Positions 33,636 through 44,893 of a stretch of DNA of 64,000 nucleotides are shown one piece after another; position 1 is the first letter of the stretch; each line of letters begins with the position of its first letter. Origin of the DNA: Meandrina meandrites (taxonomy: Eukaryota; Cnidaria; Anthozoa; Scleractinia; Meandrinidae); assembly GCA_963693305.1 (NCBI GenBank), contig OY855913.1, positions 19,554,015-19,618,014 of the forward strand, read 5' to 3'. The notes under the pieces were generated by a model, which saw only the letters and a program-made list of their open reading frames with translations, was not told where the DNA came from and ran no database searches. Made by a program: the position numbers and the translations under genes.

Positions 33636-34915
33636 GTCTGTAGTCCAGTTTTTCGCAATGCTTGAGTGCTAAACAAAGTCAGTTCCCGCAAGTATTGATG
33701 ATTCTCTTAGCGTTTCAAACTCCATTATATAGATAGCTCACTATAAAATCTAGGCTTTTGATAAAGGTTTCACTCGGAAGAGTTCGCTCGTAAAGTTCTC
33801 TCGTATTAAAGTTCATGCACCTACCCGCTCCGAAGTAGTCATCAACATGTTTCAGTGTGGGTGTACAATCGATTTCGCGTTCTAGAAATCACACTAAATA
33901 TTTCAACCTTTACAATCCTTGGGATTCTACCGAAAAGAGAGTCAAACGAGACAGCTTCGTACCGTGTATCGCTTTTCACTTTATCACAGGGCACAGAGGA
34001 GTCAAGTTTGTCCGCAATTCAAAATATCTACGACGTTGGAAGCGATCTTGTAAGCGTACGTGACCCAGCGCCGTCATGCGATACCCTCATGCGACATCCG
34101 CAGAACGCAATGTCTGTGGGCGTTACGTTACGTTACCAGAGACCAGCAGTAAGAAAGAGAGCAAGGGACGAAAGCGATTTGAGACGAAATTCCGATTCCT
34201 CGTTACTCGCTCGAAATCAAACGAAACGATCTCATTTTTAACATGTCCTTCAAGACTAATATTTTCTCCCCATACGCCTTAAGAAAATCTTCAAACAAGT
34301 TGTTTAAGCTGTATTTTTGGGGGCGACTTTTAGGCAGTTAAAAATTCGTTTTCGTACAATGTGGACCGGAGGATACTGGTGACGGAAATGCGTCATCAGA
34401 CATGTGATGTTGAAAAACCGGAAGTCTGCCACAATAGCCAGATTATTCAAAACATTAAAGAGACAGTGGATCAATCTTCGAGACGCCCTTAGATTTGGAA
34501 TACCTAGATCTGCCCTGCTTATATCTTTATTGTTCACATGCACCGTGAAGTTCCAGTCTCCTTGACTGCCTTGAAAGTGTTTGTGTTCAATCAATAATAT
34601 TATTCAATGAATCAATTCTTCGAGCAGTGAGCTAGCAATGGGCAACTGAAAATGAAGACATTAATTATGCGAGACCAACTGCGTGTGTTGTTGTTATATT
34701 CCGGAAATCTAATTAGAGGTCAACGTCATCAGTATGGAATTTTTGGCCGTGAATCGCAGACGTCTCTCTTCGCGTTTCGTACGTAGTAGCGGGAGCGAAT
34801 GAGAGGCGGCTGTATTCGCAGGCTAGGCTAAGTCAAGCTGCCACCCAATTTCTATCACGAATCAACACAGCCGAGCAAACTGAAACTTTGTTGCGCTGAT
34901 CTCACTACAGAAACC
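33636..34915. other. Spacer upstream of the BTB-only gene
   Basis: Several overlapping open frames occur at 33855-34282 in all three + frames, a pattern of low stop-codon density rather than of one gene. From about 34830 the sequence becomes the BTB leader. The promoter block seen before other BTB genes is not present here. Confidence 0.4.
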
Positions 34916-35359
34916 ATGTCTGTCGTCGAGAAAAACTGGCAAACAACAAGACCCACCATCAGAGAAAGAAACAAGTTCATGTGGAACAACGATCTGTTCA
35001 GCGATGTGAAGTTTGTTGTTCGTAAGACGGATGGCGAAAGTAAAAGTAAACAAGTGATTCCTGCTCACAAGTTCGTGCTGTCGATTAGCAGTCCTGTCTT
35101 TGAAGCCATGTTTTACGGTGAGCTGGCGGAGACTACAGACTCCATTGAACTGCCTGACTGTGAGTACGAGAGTCTGTTGGAGTTGTTTCGTTACATGTAC
35201 AGCGATGAAGTGAACTTGCGAGGATGTAATGTGAAAGGCGTGTTGTATTTGGCAAATAAATACATGGTGACTTCACTGGCTGATAAATACACGGAATATC
35301 TGCAACATTGTTCACGTCCGTCAAAGGTGTTCCGCACCTTGCCATCTGCTCAGAAGTGA
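34916..35359 (+). CDS. BTB-only truncated family member
   Basis: An intact 147-residue frame with the normal start (MSVVEKNW) and complete BTB domain (about 27-130; PAHKFVLSISS, LAE motif). It stops at SAQK, exactly where paralogs continue YEE into BACK: the homology breaks at CAGAAGT and a TGA follows. No BACK or PHR sequence is found downstream; the palindrome starts 150 bp later. It could be a pseudogene or a BTB-only protein able to pair with full-length paralogs. The leader is conserved but the usual promoter block is missing. Confidence 0.6.
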   Translation: MSVVEKNWQTTRPTIRERNKFMWNNDLFSDVKFVVRKTDGESKSKQVIPAHKFVLSISSPVFEAMFYGELAETTDSIELPDCEYESLLELFRYMYSDEVNLRGCNVKGVLYLANKYMVTSLADKYTEYLQHCSRPSKVFRTLPSAQK

Positions 35360-35507
35360 CAGGGGTTCTACTGACAGCTCTAATACCAACTTGATAGTTC
35401 TGACACAGTTTCTAGCATAGTTGATGTATAAATATAAATCTAATTTTAGCGTTAATTAAGGTGACTCGATCGAAATAAATGACGCGCTGTATGCCTGTCT
35501 AAAAACT

Positions 35508-37235
35508 CTAATAACTTCACCATTTCTGACTCGATTTCCCTGAAACTTTCGCATTTTATACGAAATTTATCGTGGAATAATAAGTATGTCAATATGTTGA
35601 TCTAATATTCGTTAGTTTTGCACGATGTTACATTTATTGAACACTACTTTTGGGATAAAATTGCTATTTACAGATAACTGAGCGCTAAGATTTCGTTTAA
35701 ACTTCTGCAGTTAGCTCGTAATAATATCTCGCCATGACTGTTCAAGTTTCCGCAAAATCGTCGGAACAGAAACCCCTGTACAATTTGGGCATCAAAATGT
35801 TAACTCCGGGCGAACTTCGAAGTTTGGAACGCTCCAGCGCTTCCAAATCTCACCTAAAAGCACAACAACCGAAGAAAAAGAAGGTTCAACGAATCAGTTT
35901 CATTAGCTCCAAATCACATTCGGCTATTTGCAGCGATGACAAAGTTTGAGCTAATGTTATAAACTCACCTTTTGCGTTAAAATGTAGCGAAGTAGCCAAA
36001 TTTACGTTTTTCTGAATTATATGAAAACTAACCGGACGAATCGAATAAAACTACCGGAACATTTAAATGAATATCTTACACACACTTTGCGCTATTTTAC
36101 GTTGCTGGAGCTGCCTTGGTTTGGATGAAATATATTTTTATAGTGAAGCACTGCTTCAACTCTGTTGTGAACACGGCCTTGTTGTCATTTAAATTCTACA
36201 GCTGACGCTATGCAAATCTTTTAGATTTGATAAAAATTTGAGGAATTTGCACATGGACTAGGGGGGTGCATTGACAGTGTTTAGTCACTATATGCTCTGA
36301 TTTCTGAGGTCATGCAAGGGTAATCAGCGACGTCAGCATCGTTAATAGCATAGCTATTTTGTCAAAATGTGCATTGATTTATTGATTTTTCCCATTTCTT
36401 GTTTTAAAGTCTGTGTAAGGATTGTTTTCCTTGACATGGTTTGGATGGAAAATCAAAGCATGTAGCGACGGAACACTGTCAATGCATCCCCCTAGTCCAT
36501 GTGCAAATTCCTCAAATTCTCATGAAATCCAAAAAATTTACATAGCGTCAGCTGTAGAATTCACATAACAACATGGCCGTGTTCACAACAGAGTTGCAGC
36601 AGTGCTCCACTTTGAAAATATATTTCATCCAAATCAAGGCAGCTCCAGCAACGTAAAATAGCGCAAAGTGTGTGGAAGATATTCATTTTTATGTTCCAGT
36701 AGTTTTAATCGATTCGTCCGGTTAGTTTTCATATAATTCAGGAAAACGTAAATTTGGCTACTTCGCTACATTTTAACGAAAAAGGTGAGTTTATAACATT
36801 AGCTCAAACTTTGTCATCGTTGCAAATAGCCGAATGTGATTTGGAGCTAATAAAACTGATACATTGAACCTTCTTTTTCTACGGTTGTTGTACGTTTAGG
36901 TAAGATTTGGAAGCGCTGGAGCGTTCCAAACTTCGAAGTTCGCTCGGAGTTAATATTTTGATGTCCAAATTGTACAGGGGTTTCTGTTCCGACGATTTTG
37001 CGGAAACTTGAACAGTCATGACAAGATGGTATTACGAGCAGTTAGTTTAAACGAAATCTTAGCGCTCAGTTACCTGTAAATAGCAATTTTATCCCAAAAG
37101 TAGTGTTCAATAAATGTAACATCGCGCAAAACTAACGAATATTAGATCAACATATTGACATACATATTATTCCACGATAAGTTTCGTATAAAATGCGAAA
37201 GTTTCAGGGAAATCGAGTCAGAAATGGAGAAGCTA
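35508..37235. mobile_element. 1.7-kb palindrome (inverted arms of about 770 bp)
   Basis: The left arm 35508-36280 and right arm 36473-37235 are inverted copies, diverged by scattered substitutions and small indels, around a 190-bp loop. The left arm has a 71-residue open frame (35734-35949: LTPGELRSLERSSASK, then KKKK). The right-arm copy of this frame has a stop, so coding is doubtful. The structure fits a fold-back transposon or a head-to-head duplication. No target duplication is clear. Confidence 0.85.
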
Positions 37236-37571
37236 TGGCTCCTATGAGCCACGCGTGAATACAGAAGATGGAATAGATTGCGTGTTTTATTAATAACATG
37301 GAAACTCTGACGACCAACGAACCCTAAAGAACAGAAACAAGCAAAATAGTTCTACTTAAAGAGACCCCCTAAAGAAAGACCTCTGTGAGATATATTGACG
37401 GCACGTATCTGAAATATCTTAAGAATTCTGTCATCAACATACATGCAAAACAATGGTGACTTCTTGTGCTTTTAAGAACATTCAAATTCGCACAACAGAT
37501 ATGTACAAGGTTTGCCTAAAAAATAACTGCCCTAAGGAAAACACAGACTTTATTTTTGGCCAGTCCAACTG

Positions 37572-38278
37572 AATGCCACTACGAATACAAGGACTAAATT
37601 TCACGCCACACCGAGCAAAAAATGGCAGTTTGTACCTCAAAATGTACATTTGTGGCCATTCTGATGAAATGCCACTACAAAGATAAAGCCTATTTTTTAC
37701 GCAAGATTGAGAAACAAATGCCAGTTTGTACCTCAAAATGTACATTTGTGGGTATTTCAACCAAATGCCACCACGTAGATAAAGCCTAATTTTTACGCCA
37801 GATTGAGAAGCAAAGGAAAGTTTGTACCTGGAAATGAACATTTTTAGCCACTCCGACCAAATGGCACCACGGAGATAAAGCCTAAATTTTACGCCAGATT
37901 GAGCAAAAAAGCGGGTTGGTTTCTTGAAAGGTACATTTTAGGCCATTCGGATGAAATGCCACCACGTAGATAAAGCATAATTTTTACGTCAGATTGAGAA
38001 ACAGTTGCCAGTTTGTATCCTTTTGGCCATTCCCATGCATTGCCATAACATAGATAAAACCTTATTTGTTTGGCCACTTCGAAGCGTACCTCGAAATGTA
38101 CATGTTAGGCCATTGCGATGAAATGCCACCACGTCGATAGAGCCTACTTTTTACGGTTTGTTCCTCAAAATGTACAGTTTAGGCCGCCATTCCGATGAAA
38201 TGCCACCACGTGGATAAAGCCTAATTTTTACGGTTTGTTCCTCGAAATGTACATTTTTGGCCATTTCGATGAAATGCC
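37572..38278. repeat. Minisatellite, eight units of 96 down to 74 bp
   Basis: Unit starts (AATGCCACCACG-type) at 37572, 37668, 37764, 37860, 37955, 38039, 38122, 38199 and a last partial at 38273, so spacings are 96, 96, 96, 95, 84, 83, 77, 74. Units contain TAGATAAAGCCTAATTTTTA and CCTCAAAATGTACATTT. Because 96 is divisible by three, the minus strand is open over the first units and would give a 32-residue repeat (MYILRYKL...). A coding role is not supported further. Confidence 0.9.
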
Positions 38279-38440
38279 GCTGTTAATTCGAGTTGAGTTG
38301 AGTGAGTAGCACACCGCGCTGTTTGTGCTCAAACAAGAGTTTTGGTTTGGACAAAAACATTTTAGACAATCTAACAGTGCTGCCTCTCCACCCAGAAATA
38401 TAAATAAGCGCCAACGAATTGCTAAGGCAACCCGATACAA

Positions 38441-38590
38441 CATGTGTAAGCAACGGTGATAGCACTGTTATATGTTCACGCTTAACATTCACATTTACAT
38501 TTACATTAGTTTCTTCTCAAATAATTCAACAACCTTTCAACAGGCTCAATTTCCCGAATTGATAATTTTCCCGGCTTTAAATACCTACTG
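38441..38590 (+). pseudogene. C-terminal PHR relic
   Basis: About 150 bp matching the end of the block B locus (compare 19988-20140): CAACGGTGATAGCACTGTTA through CAATTTCCCGAATTG. It has an internal 12-bp expansion (ACATTTACATTTACATT) and frame damage. Everything upstream is missing, replaced by the minisatellite. Confidence 0.85.
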
Positions 38591-41167
38591 ATTCAGGACA
38601 ACCAATTCCGCTATTTATCATTTACACACAAAAAAGACCGTTTGTCCAATGCTTGTTTACCCAAAGACCCTAGTCCGGCAGTTACTGAGAAGAGTTAGTG
38701 AATCTCTGAAGAAAACTACAACGTTTACAGAAATAAAGTTATATACTGGGGAAACATCAGAAATCGTAAAGAGGAGATGCATGCACCAAAACTGGGAAAA
38801 GGGAAGACTTTATGCATAACATTCTTTGGGAGTCTCTCACAAAAGTATTTTATTGACTTTCTCAGCGTTACCTTCATTTTCCAAGGGCGGTCAATAGTTA
38901 ATTTCTCCTTGCAACATCCATACATTGTCAACCAAACAGACAATGAGAATATAGACAATCACCAACGAAGAACCAAATAGTTATACTACATACATGTCTA
39001 CTTTTGCAGTCGTATTATTGTTCAACAATAGCAAAAAACAAAGCAGAGATTGTAAAACAACTCTCAGCCTGTAGTAATTCTCCTGGATGTTATTTTAACA
39101 ATTTTAAGTCTTACATTGACAAGAACCGCTCACTACAAATACCTTAGTGTTTTTAAGAGCCTTCTCGAATGACGTTCAACGTGCTTGCGTGTGTATTTTG
39201 TAGAACATTTATTCTGAAAGATTGTTTGTCGCATTGAATAATAATACTAGCAGTACGAATGTCTACAAATCATGATTGCAGTGGAAAAGTAGACTGGATT
39301 GTGTAAGTAATGAATTTTAAAAAAATTGAAATGAAAAATACAAGTAATAAATTCAGTAAATTGATGCATGTGATTGGAATGTTTCAAAAACACCAAGGGA
39401 TAGAATTTAGCTGGATGTACAATTTAACTCTCACAGCTAACATTGATCAGATGACAATAAGAAAGGAGACTTGTTATTTTCAGCTTATGACTGAAATGTT
39501 CTCATGAAGTACCACTGAGAATGCAGCAGTGGTTTTGGAGAAGAACGGCTCATGTTTTGCTTATCAAAATGAAACTACAGTAGAAAAACTTTGTTTGAAA
39601 ATTGCTTAGGGAAGTTTTTGCAACAACTTTATATCGCTGATCTTCCCCTTGCATCACCAGACTTGTAATCCGAACTTCTAACAACTACGGTTAAATTAAA
39701 GTTCCACGGCTACCGAAGTTTGTCTGTTTGTTTTTGATTTTGTATCACACCAAGAGGCGGCCAATGTCCGAAGGCTGACTGTCAACGGACAATTAAACAT
39801 AATATATGGTACCTCAGCAAGCACGGGCTAGCTACCACGATCTGCTTACTGACCGATTACCCAAGAAAGTTAAGCAGAAAAGCCGATCGCGATGAACAAA
39901 CATTTCAGTTTCTTAGCTGGCACGTGTGGATATGGTGATAGCAAGTTCGTATTAAGAACGAGCTTTTCAAGGAATCGAAGATATAACGAACATCGAGCTA
40001 AAATATATCCAGAAATCCTCGGATTCAATGCGTCAGCAAGAATTATAAACCATATACTAATTTTTAACTTCAAATTCTAATTTTAAAATTACATTAAATC
40101 TTTAATATTTCTTATTTCTCCAAATTTTACTAATCCTTTGAGAAAAACTATCTCTTTCCAAACATCCCCAAAAATCACCAAAAATTTACAAAACACCGCT
40201 AAACATAGCTTTGTGAAATGAGCATAGAGCTTCTGGATAACTTGAAACGCGGACGAGATATTCGCATTAAACCCAAGTTTAGCGGTTGAAAAACAGGATT
40301 CAGGTGCAAGTGTAGTTGAAGACATTGGGAAAAAAGGGGAGAAATGTTAAGAACTTGATTCAGGAAATGAAGAGTGTCTGTGGGCATGATTACTGATATG
40401 GGAGCCGTTAGCTTTGAGGATATTGGCACGTTGTCTTTCAGTTTCCTTGCATGTTGTGTATTTCAAGTGATACAAATCAATGGTCACGCACTCAGCCGAG
40501 CGTGACAATAAACACGCACATCCAATTGGGTTAAATCGCTAAAAAATCGTAAAGAGAAAAGTAAAAGAGAAATTCTTCAAGTCATTCTTGCTCAAAATGA
40601 GACTCACAGAAACAAAGTTATAGTCAGGCAGGTCTAAAAAGTCTGCGAGAACACTTGTCTGGGACGCAAATGGTAGCGTTGTTTATGTATGGATTCCAGA
40701 AGAGTGCAAATGATCAGGGATAACAAGCTTTAGCTTTACTGGAACTCGACTTGCTCAACTGGAACTCACCTAAATATTAAGTCATCAGCTTACACGGATA
40801 AGGCTGTGACGTAGACGCTAAATTACACAATTGTGGCACTAACAAGTATTTTCGAAACCAAAATATAAGAGGCTAAGAAAATTTTCCGCAATGTGTGAAA
40901 TATATTTCTCTTTTCTCGTGTTACACTAGCTATTCATTTTAATTTGTCTTTATGTATCGCTTGCTCTCTCAACTTGACACCAACTTATTATCACGAAATC
41001 TGCCGATTACAAGCTTTAGCTTAACTGGAACTCAAACCGAAATGATATAGGACTCAACTCACTTACTGACGTCGCCACCTTACACCAAAAGGATGTGATG
41101 TAGCACTTGGCTACTTAGTTGCACGACGTAAAAAGGTATTTCCCCTTTAATTTGTGTGAAATATCCC
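38582..41167. repeat. Diverged block B/C flank with an inverted segment
   Basis: 38591-39784 aligns directly with 20150-21760, without the TTAA MITE. 39785-40712 is inverted relative to 21770-22215 and 61270-61900, and from 40713 the direct order resumes (GATAACAAGCTTTAG) and leads into the BTB locus at 41168. Within the inverted part, about 39965-40305 has no counterpart and is an extra insertion. No gene supported. Confidence 0.75.
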
Positions 41168-42457
41168 ATGTCTGCCGCGCACAAAAGTTGGCAAACACTG
41201 ACAAGACTCACCATCAGGGAAAGATGCAAATTCATGTTCAACAATCATCTCTTCAGCGATGTGAAGTTTCTTTTGCCAAAGGTCAATCGAGAAAATGAAA
41301 GTAAACAAGTGATTCCTGCTCACAAGTTCGTGCTGTCGATTAGCAGTCCTGTGTTTGGAGCCATGTTTTACGGTGAGCTGGCGGAGACTCGAGACTCTAT
41401 TGAACTGCCTGACTGTGAATACGAGAGTCTGTTGGAGTTGTTTCGTTACATGTACAGCGATAAAGTGAACTTGAGCGGAAGTAATGTGATGGGAGTGTTG
41501 TATTTGGCGAAGAAATACATAGTGCCTTCACTGGTAGATGAATGCACGGAATATCTGTCCAACAATTTAGATCCATCGAATGTTTTCAGCATCCTGTCCT
41601 CTGCTCATAAATACGAAGAGAAAAACCTGGTGGATCAATGCTGGGAAATAGTCGATAAACAGACAGAAGAGGCTGTGCAATCAGAGGCATTCGCGACAAT
41701 TGAGAGGTCGTCACTTGAAGAAGTAGTCTTAAGAGACACTCTGACGATTGTGAGAGGCAAGGTTTAGCGGCTAATGGTGCAATAAAGAGAAGAATTCTTG
41801 GAGAAAAAGTGATTAAAGTGATACGCTTCCCAACAATGAAGCAAAAAGATTTCGCTAGCGTGCATGGCGCTAGACAGTAACCTTTTATCAAGAGAGGAAA
41901 TCGTCAATATTATCAAATATTTCAATTCAGTATCCACTTCTCCAGTAGGATTTCCAGAAACCAAAAGATCCGTCAACAGTGGTAAAAATATACTACGATG
42001 TGGTAGATTCGGCTCAGTGTCAGACCAAGCTTCGGATTATGGTGACCGCAGAGACGCTATCAATTTCTCTGTAGATAAAGACATTGAACTATATGGAGTG
42101 TGTTTCTTTGGAAGTCAAGAAGATAAACCTTTCTCAGTCGATTTAGAGGTGGTGGATGTCCAAGGTAAAAAAGTCTTGACGTCAAATTCCCGAAGAATTT
42201 CCTCAGTACTACCCCAGGCCGAGAAATGTAGCTATTATGGTTTTGAATTCTTGCTTGAGAAGAAAATTATTTTAAACAAGAATTCCACGTACGGCATAAG
42301 GGTTTTCATATCAGGCTCTCCTTCGTTTCGTGGAGTAAACTGTGTCAGTTCTGTACAATGTTCGGATGTGAAATTCACATTCATGGACAGTGTGTATGCA
42401 TGTAATGGAACGGATCTTAAACATGGTCAATTTCCAGTATTATTGTTTTGCCTTTAA
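41168..42457 (+). pseudogene. BTB-BACK-PHR pseudogene with a 49-bp deletion
   Basis: Starts MSAAHKSW like the intact gene at 62400, its closest relative. The BTB domain is complete. In BACK, 49 bp present in all other copies (the stretch after CTGACGATT) are missing, shifting the frame into a TAG at 41765-41767. A 4-bp insertion near 41860 puts the frame back, after which PHR is open from 41864 to the stop at 42457 (end NGTDLKHGQFPVLLF). There are no GT/AG borders at the gap, so it is a deletion and not an intron. Confidence 0.88.
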
Positions 42458-43386
42458 GTTGATGAACTTTGAACATTTTGAAAAGAAGCCATAGGCTCTC
42501 AAGACGCTTCAAGCTTGCTCCAGATAAAGGACAATCCAATTATTGTAAAATTTAATTTTAAACCTTTGTGTGCCAAAGTTGATTTTACAGTCGAAGATAG
42601 CGAGAAACGAAAGGAAAAGTTGGCGGCGTGGGGAGTAAAGCGAAAATATTTGAGGCTATGGGCATGCATGAAAATATAATATTGAGAATTTATGTCCAGA
42701 AATTCAGAAACTAGTTCAAATTTATCTCAGTTATGACAACAAAATTGTCTCTTTTGGACACGCAATGGTTCAATTTTAGCAACAAGCACACAAAAAAAGC
42801 GATTTGGTGTTAATCTGAACATAAATTTTGGCACTTACAGGATAATTCCAAGTGTTTTTCAAAGACTGTGTGCAGGCTCTCGTGTTTTGGTTTCGCGCTG
42901 CTCTCTTGTCCGGGTTTTCACGGTTGCTTTTGCGCGAACGACTGAATTACAAGCCAGCAGGGATATGTCTCGGCAGGGGTGTCACGTGCCTTTTGCACAG
43001 AGTCTGCTCACAGATTATCCAGAGGTTATGTTCGTCACATTATCAAACAGACCAGTAGCAATAAGTGTACAGAAACTAAACGACGATGTGGTTCGATGAA
43101 TGTCCAGATTCTCAGTACTGACATTAAAAGAAATGTATGAGAATCAGTATGAAGAAAGTCACAGAAATAATTATATGCAGGATAATGTCGTTCAGGAACT
43201 TATGTCGTAAAATATCCTAGGAGAAACGCAACTGAGCAATAGAATACCAAAAAAAATACCTAAGTTTTCAATGGCATCCCTTCAACCTGAAAATAAAGTA
43301 AAAATGAAATTCCATATTTTCTCTGCTCCTGTTAAAAATGATAAACTCAGTTACAGGTTCTGAACTCGTCAACTGCGTGCGTGATT
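42458..43386. other. Spacer between BTB loci; start duplicated at the window end
   Basis: The first part, about 42458-42720, is nearly identical to 63735-64000 (block C). The rest is AT-rich. No gene supported. Confidence 0.6.
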
Positions 43387-43452
43387 ATGGTCACGCTATG
43401 TGAGTGTGTGATGACTTCCTGCTAAGTAATCTTATATTTAAATTCTGCACCC
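43387..43452 (+). promoter_or_regulatory. Promoter-like block upstream of BTB gene 8
   Basis: GGTCACGCTATGTGAGTGTG, then GACTTCCTGCTAAGTAAT and the clearest TATA-like stretch of the array (CTTATATTTAAATTC, about 43430-43444), about 115 bp before the ATG at 43556. The leader in between is shared with other copies. Confidence 0.6.
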
Positions 43453-43555
43453 TACCGCTGACTCGCGTTGCCACCCAATTTCTATCACGAATCTTCAAGG
43501 CCGAGCAGACTGAAACTTTCTTGATTTCATTTCCGCCGATCTCAGTGCAGAGGCC

Positions 43556-44893
43556 ATGTCTGTCGTCGAGAAAAACTGGCAAACAACAAGACCCACCATC
43601 AGAGAAAGAAGCAAGTTTATGTTCAACAATGATCTCTTCAGCGATGTGAAGTTTGTCGTTCCCAAGACTCACTATGGCAGAAGTGAAAGTAAACAAGTGA
43701 TTCCTGCTCACAAGTTTGTGCTGTCGATTAGCAGTCCTGTGTTTGAAGCCATGTTTAACGGTGAGCTGGCGGAGACTAGAGACTCTATTGAACTACCTGA
43801 CTGTGAGTACGAGAGTCTGTTGGAGTTGTTTCGTTACATGTACAGTGATGAAGTGAACTTGAGCGGAAGTAATGTGATGAGAGTGTTGTATTTGGCGAAG
43901 AAGTACATGGTGCCTTCACTAGCCGAGGAATGCACGGAATATCTGCATAACAATTTAGATCCGTCGAATGTTTTCAGCATCCTACCCTCTGCTCAGAAAT
44001 ATGAAGAGAAAAACTTGGTGGATCGATGCTGGGAAATAGTCGATAAACAGACAGAAGAGGCTGTGAAATCTGACGAATTTGCGACAATTGAGAGGTCCTT
44101 ACTTGAAGTAGTAGTCATAAGAGACACTCTGATAATTGAAGAGATAGAGCTGTTTAAAGCTGTTGACTTGTGGGCAACAAAGGAATGTGAGAGGCAAGGT
44201 TTAGCGGCAGAAGGAGAAGTGAAAAGAAGAATTCTCGGAGAAGAAGTGATTAAAGGAATACGCTTTCCAACAATGAAGCAAGAAGATTTCGCTAGTGTGG
44301 TGCTGGACAGTGATATTTTAACTAAAGGAGAAATCGTCAGTATTATAAAACATCTGAATTCAGTCGTGAGTTCTCCGGTGGGATTTCAAGAATCAAAACG
44401 ATCCGGTTATGGCGGAGATATTCAACGCTTTTGTAGATATGGTTCGTTGTCGAGCAGTTATTTTCGATATCGTGCTTCAGGTTGCGAAGCCATCAATTTC
44501 TCTGTGGACAAAGATATTGTGCTACTCGGAGTGTGCTTATTTGGAAGTGAGAATAATACTTACTCGGTAACGTTGGAGGTAAAAGACACCACGAGCGGAA
44601 CAGTTTTAGTGTCTAAAACCGCAGAATTTCCCTCAAAGCTAATACAGGGCGAGAATTGTAGCTATTATGGTTTTGAAGTGTTGTTTGAGAAGAAAATAAT
44701 TTTAAGGAAAAACGTATCGTACCACATGGGGGCTATACTAAGAGGACCAAAGTCGTTATATGGAGTAGACTGTCTCAATCCTGTTATGTGTGGAGTTGTC
44801 ACATTCACGTTTATCAAGAACACAATGTATTTCTACAATGGAACGGATGTTCAACACGGCCAATTCCCCGAATTACTTTTTGCTTTCAAATAG
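43556..44893 (+). CDS. BTB-BACK-PHR protein 8
   Basis: Intact 445-residue frame. BTB about 27-131 has a one-residue insertion (KTHYGRSESK for KTDGESESK) and FNGELAE in place of FYGELAE. BACK about 136-240 and PHR about 287-443 (SVDKDIVLLGV; ends NGTDVQHGQFPELLF). The PHR is closer to protein 1 than to proteins 2 and 4, and their 3' flanks are related too (5460-5535 with 45300). Start by conserved leader and family alignment. Predicted CUL3 adaptor with unknown substrate. Confidence 0.93.
   Translation: MSVVEKNWQTTRPTIRERSKFMFNNDLFSDVKFVVPKTHYGRSESKQVIPAHKFVLSISSPVFEAMFNGELAETRDSIELPDCEYESLLELFRYMYSDEVNLSGSNVMRVLYLAKKYMVPSLAEECTEYLHNNLDPSNVFSILPSAQKYEEKNLVDRCWEIVDKQTEEAVKSDEFATIERSLLEVVVIRDTLIIEEIELFKAVDLWATKECERQGLAAEGEVKRRILGEEVIKGIRFPTMKQEDFASVVLDSDILTKGEIVSIIKHLNSVVSSPVGFQESKRSGYGGDIQRFCRYGSLSSSYFRYRASGCEAINFSVDKDIVLLGVCLFGSENNTYSVTLEVKDTTSGTVLVSKTAEFPSKLIQGENCSYYGFEVLFEKKIILRKNVSYHMGAILRGPKSLYGVDCLNPVMCGVVTFTFIKNTMYFYNGTDVQHGQFPELLFAFK

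Noticed and set aside
33855..34282. Overlapping plus-strand frames in three phases.
   Set aside because: No frame stands out, no domain, no paralog; it reflects few stop codons locally.
37572..38278. CRISPR array.
   Set aside because: Units are contiguous 74-96-bp tandem repeats without unique spacers, in a eukaryotic setting.
41750..41760. An intron explaining the gap in the 41168 locus.
   Set aside because: The 49 bp are absent from the DNA itself; this is a deletion relative to paralogs.
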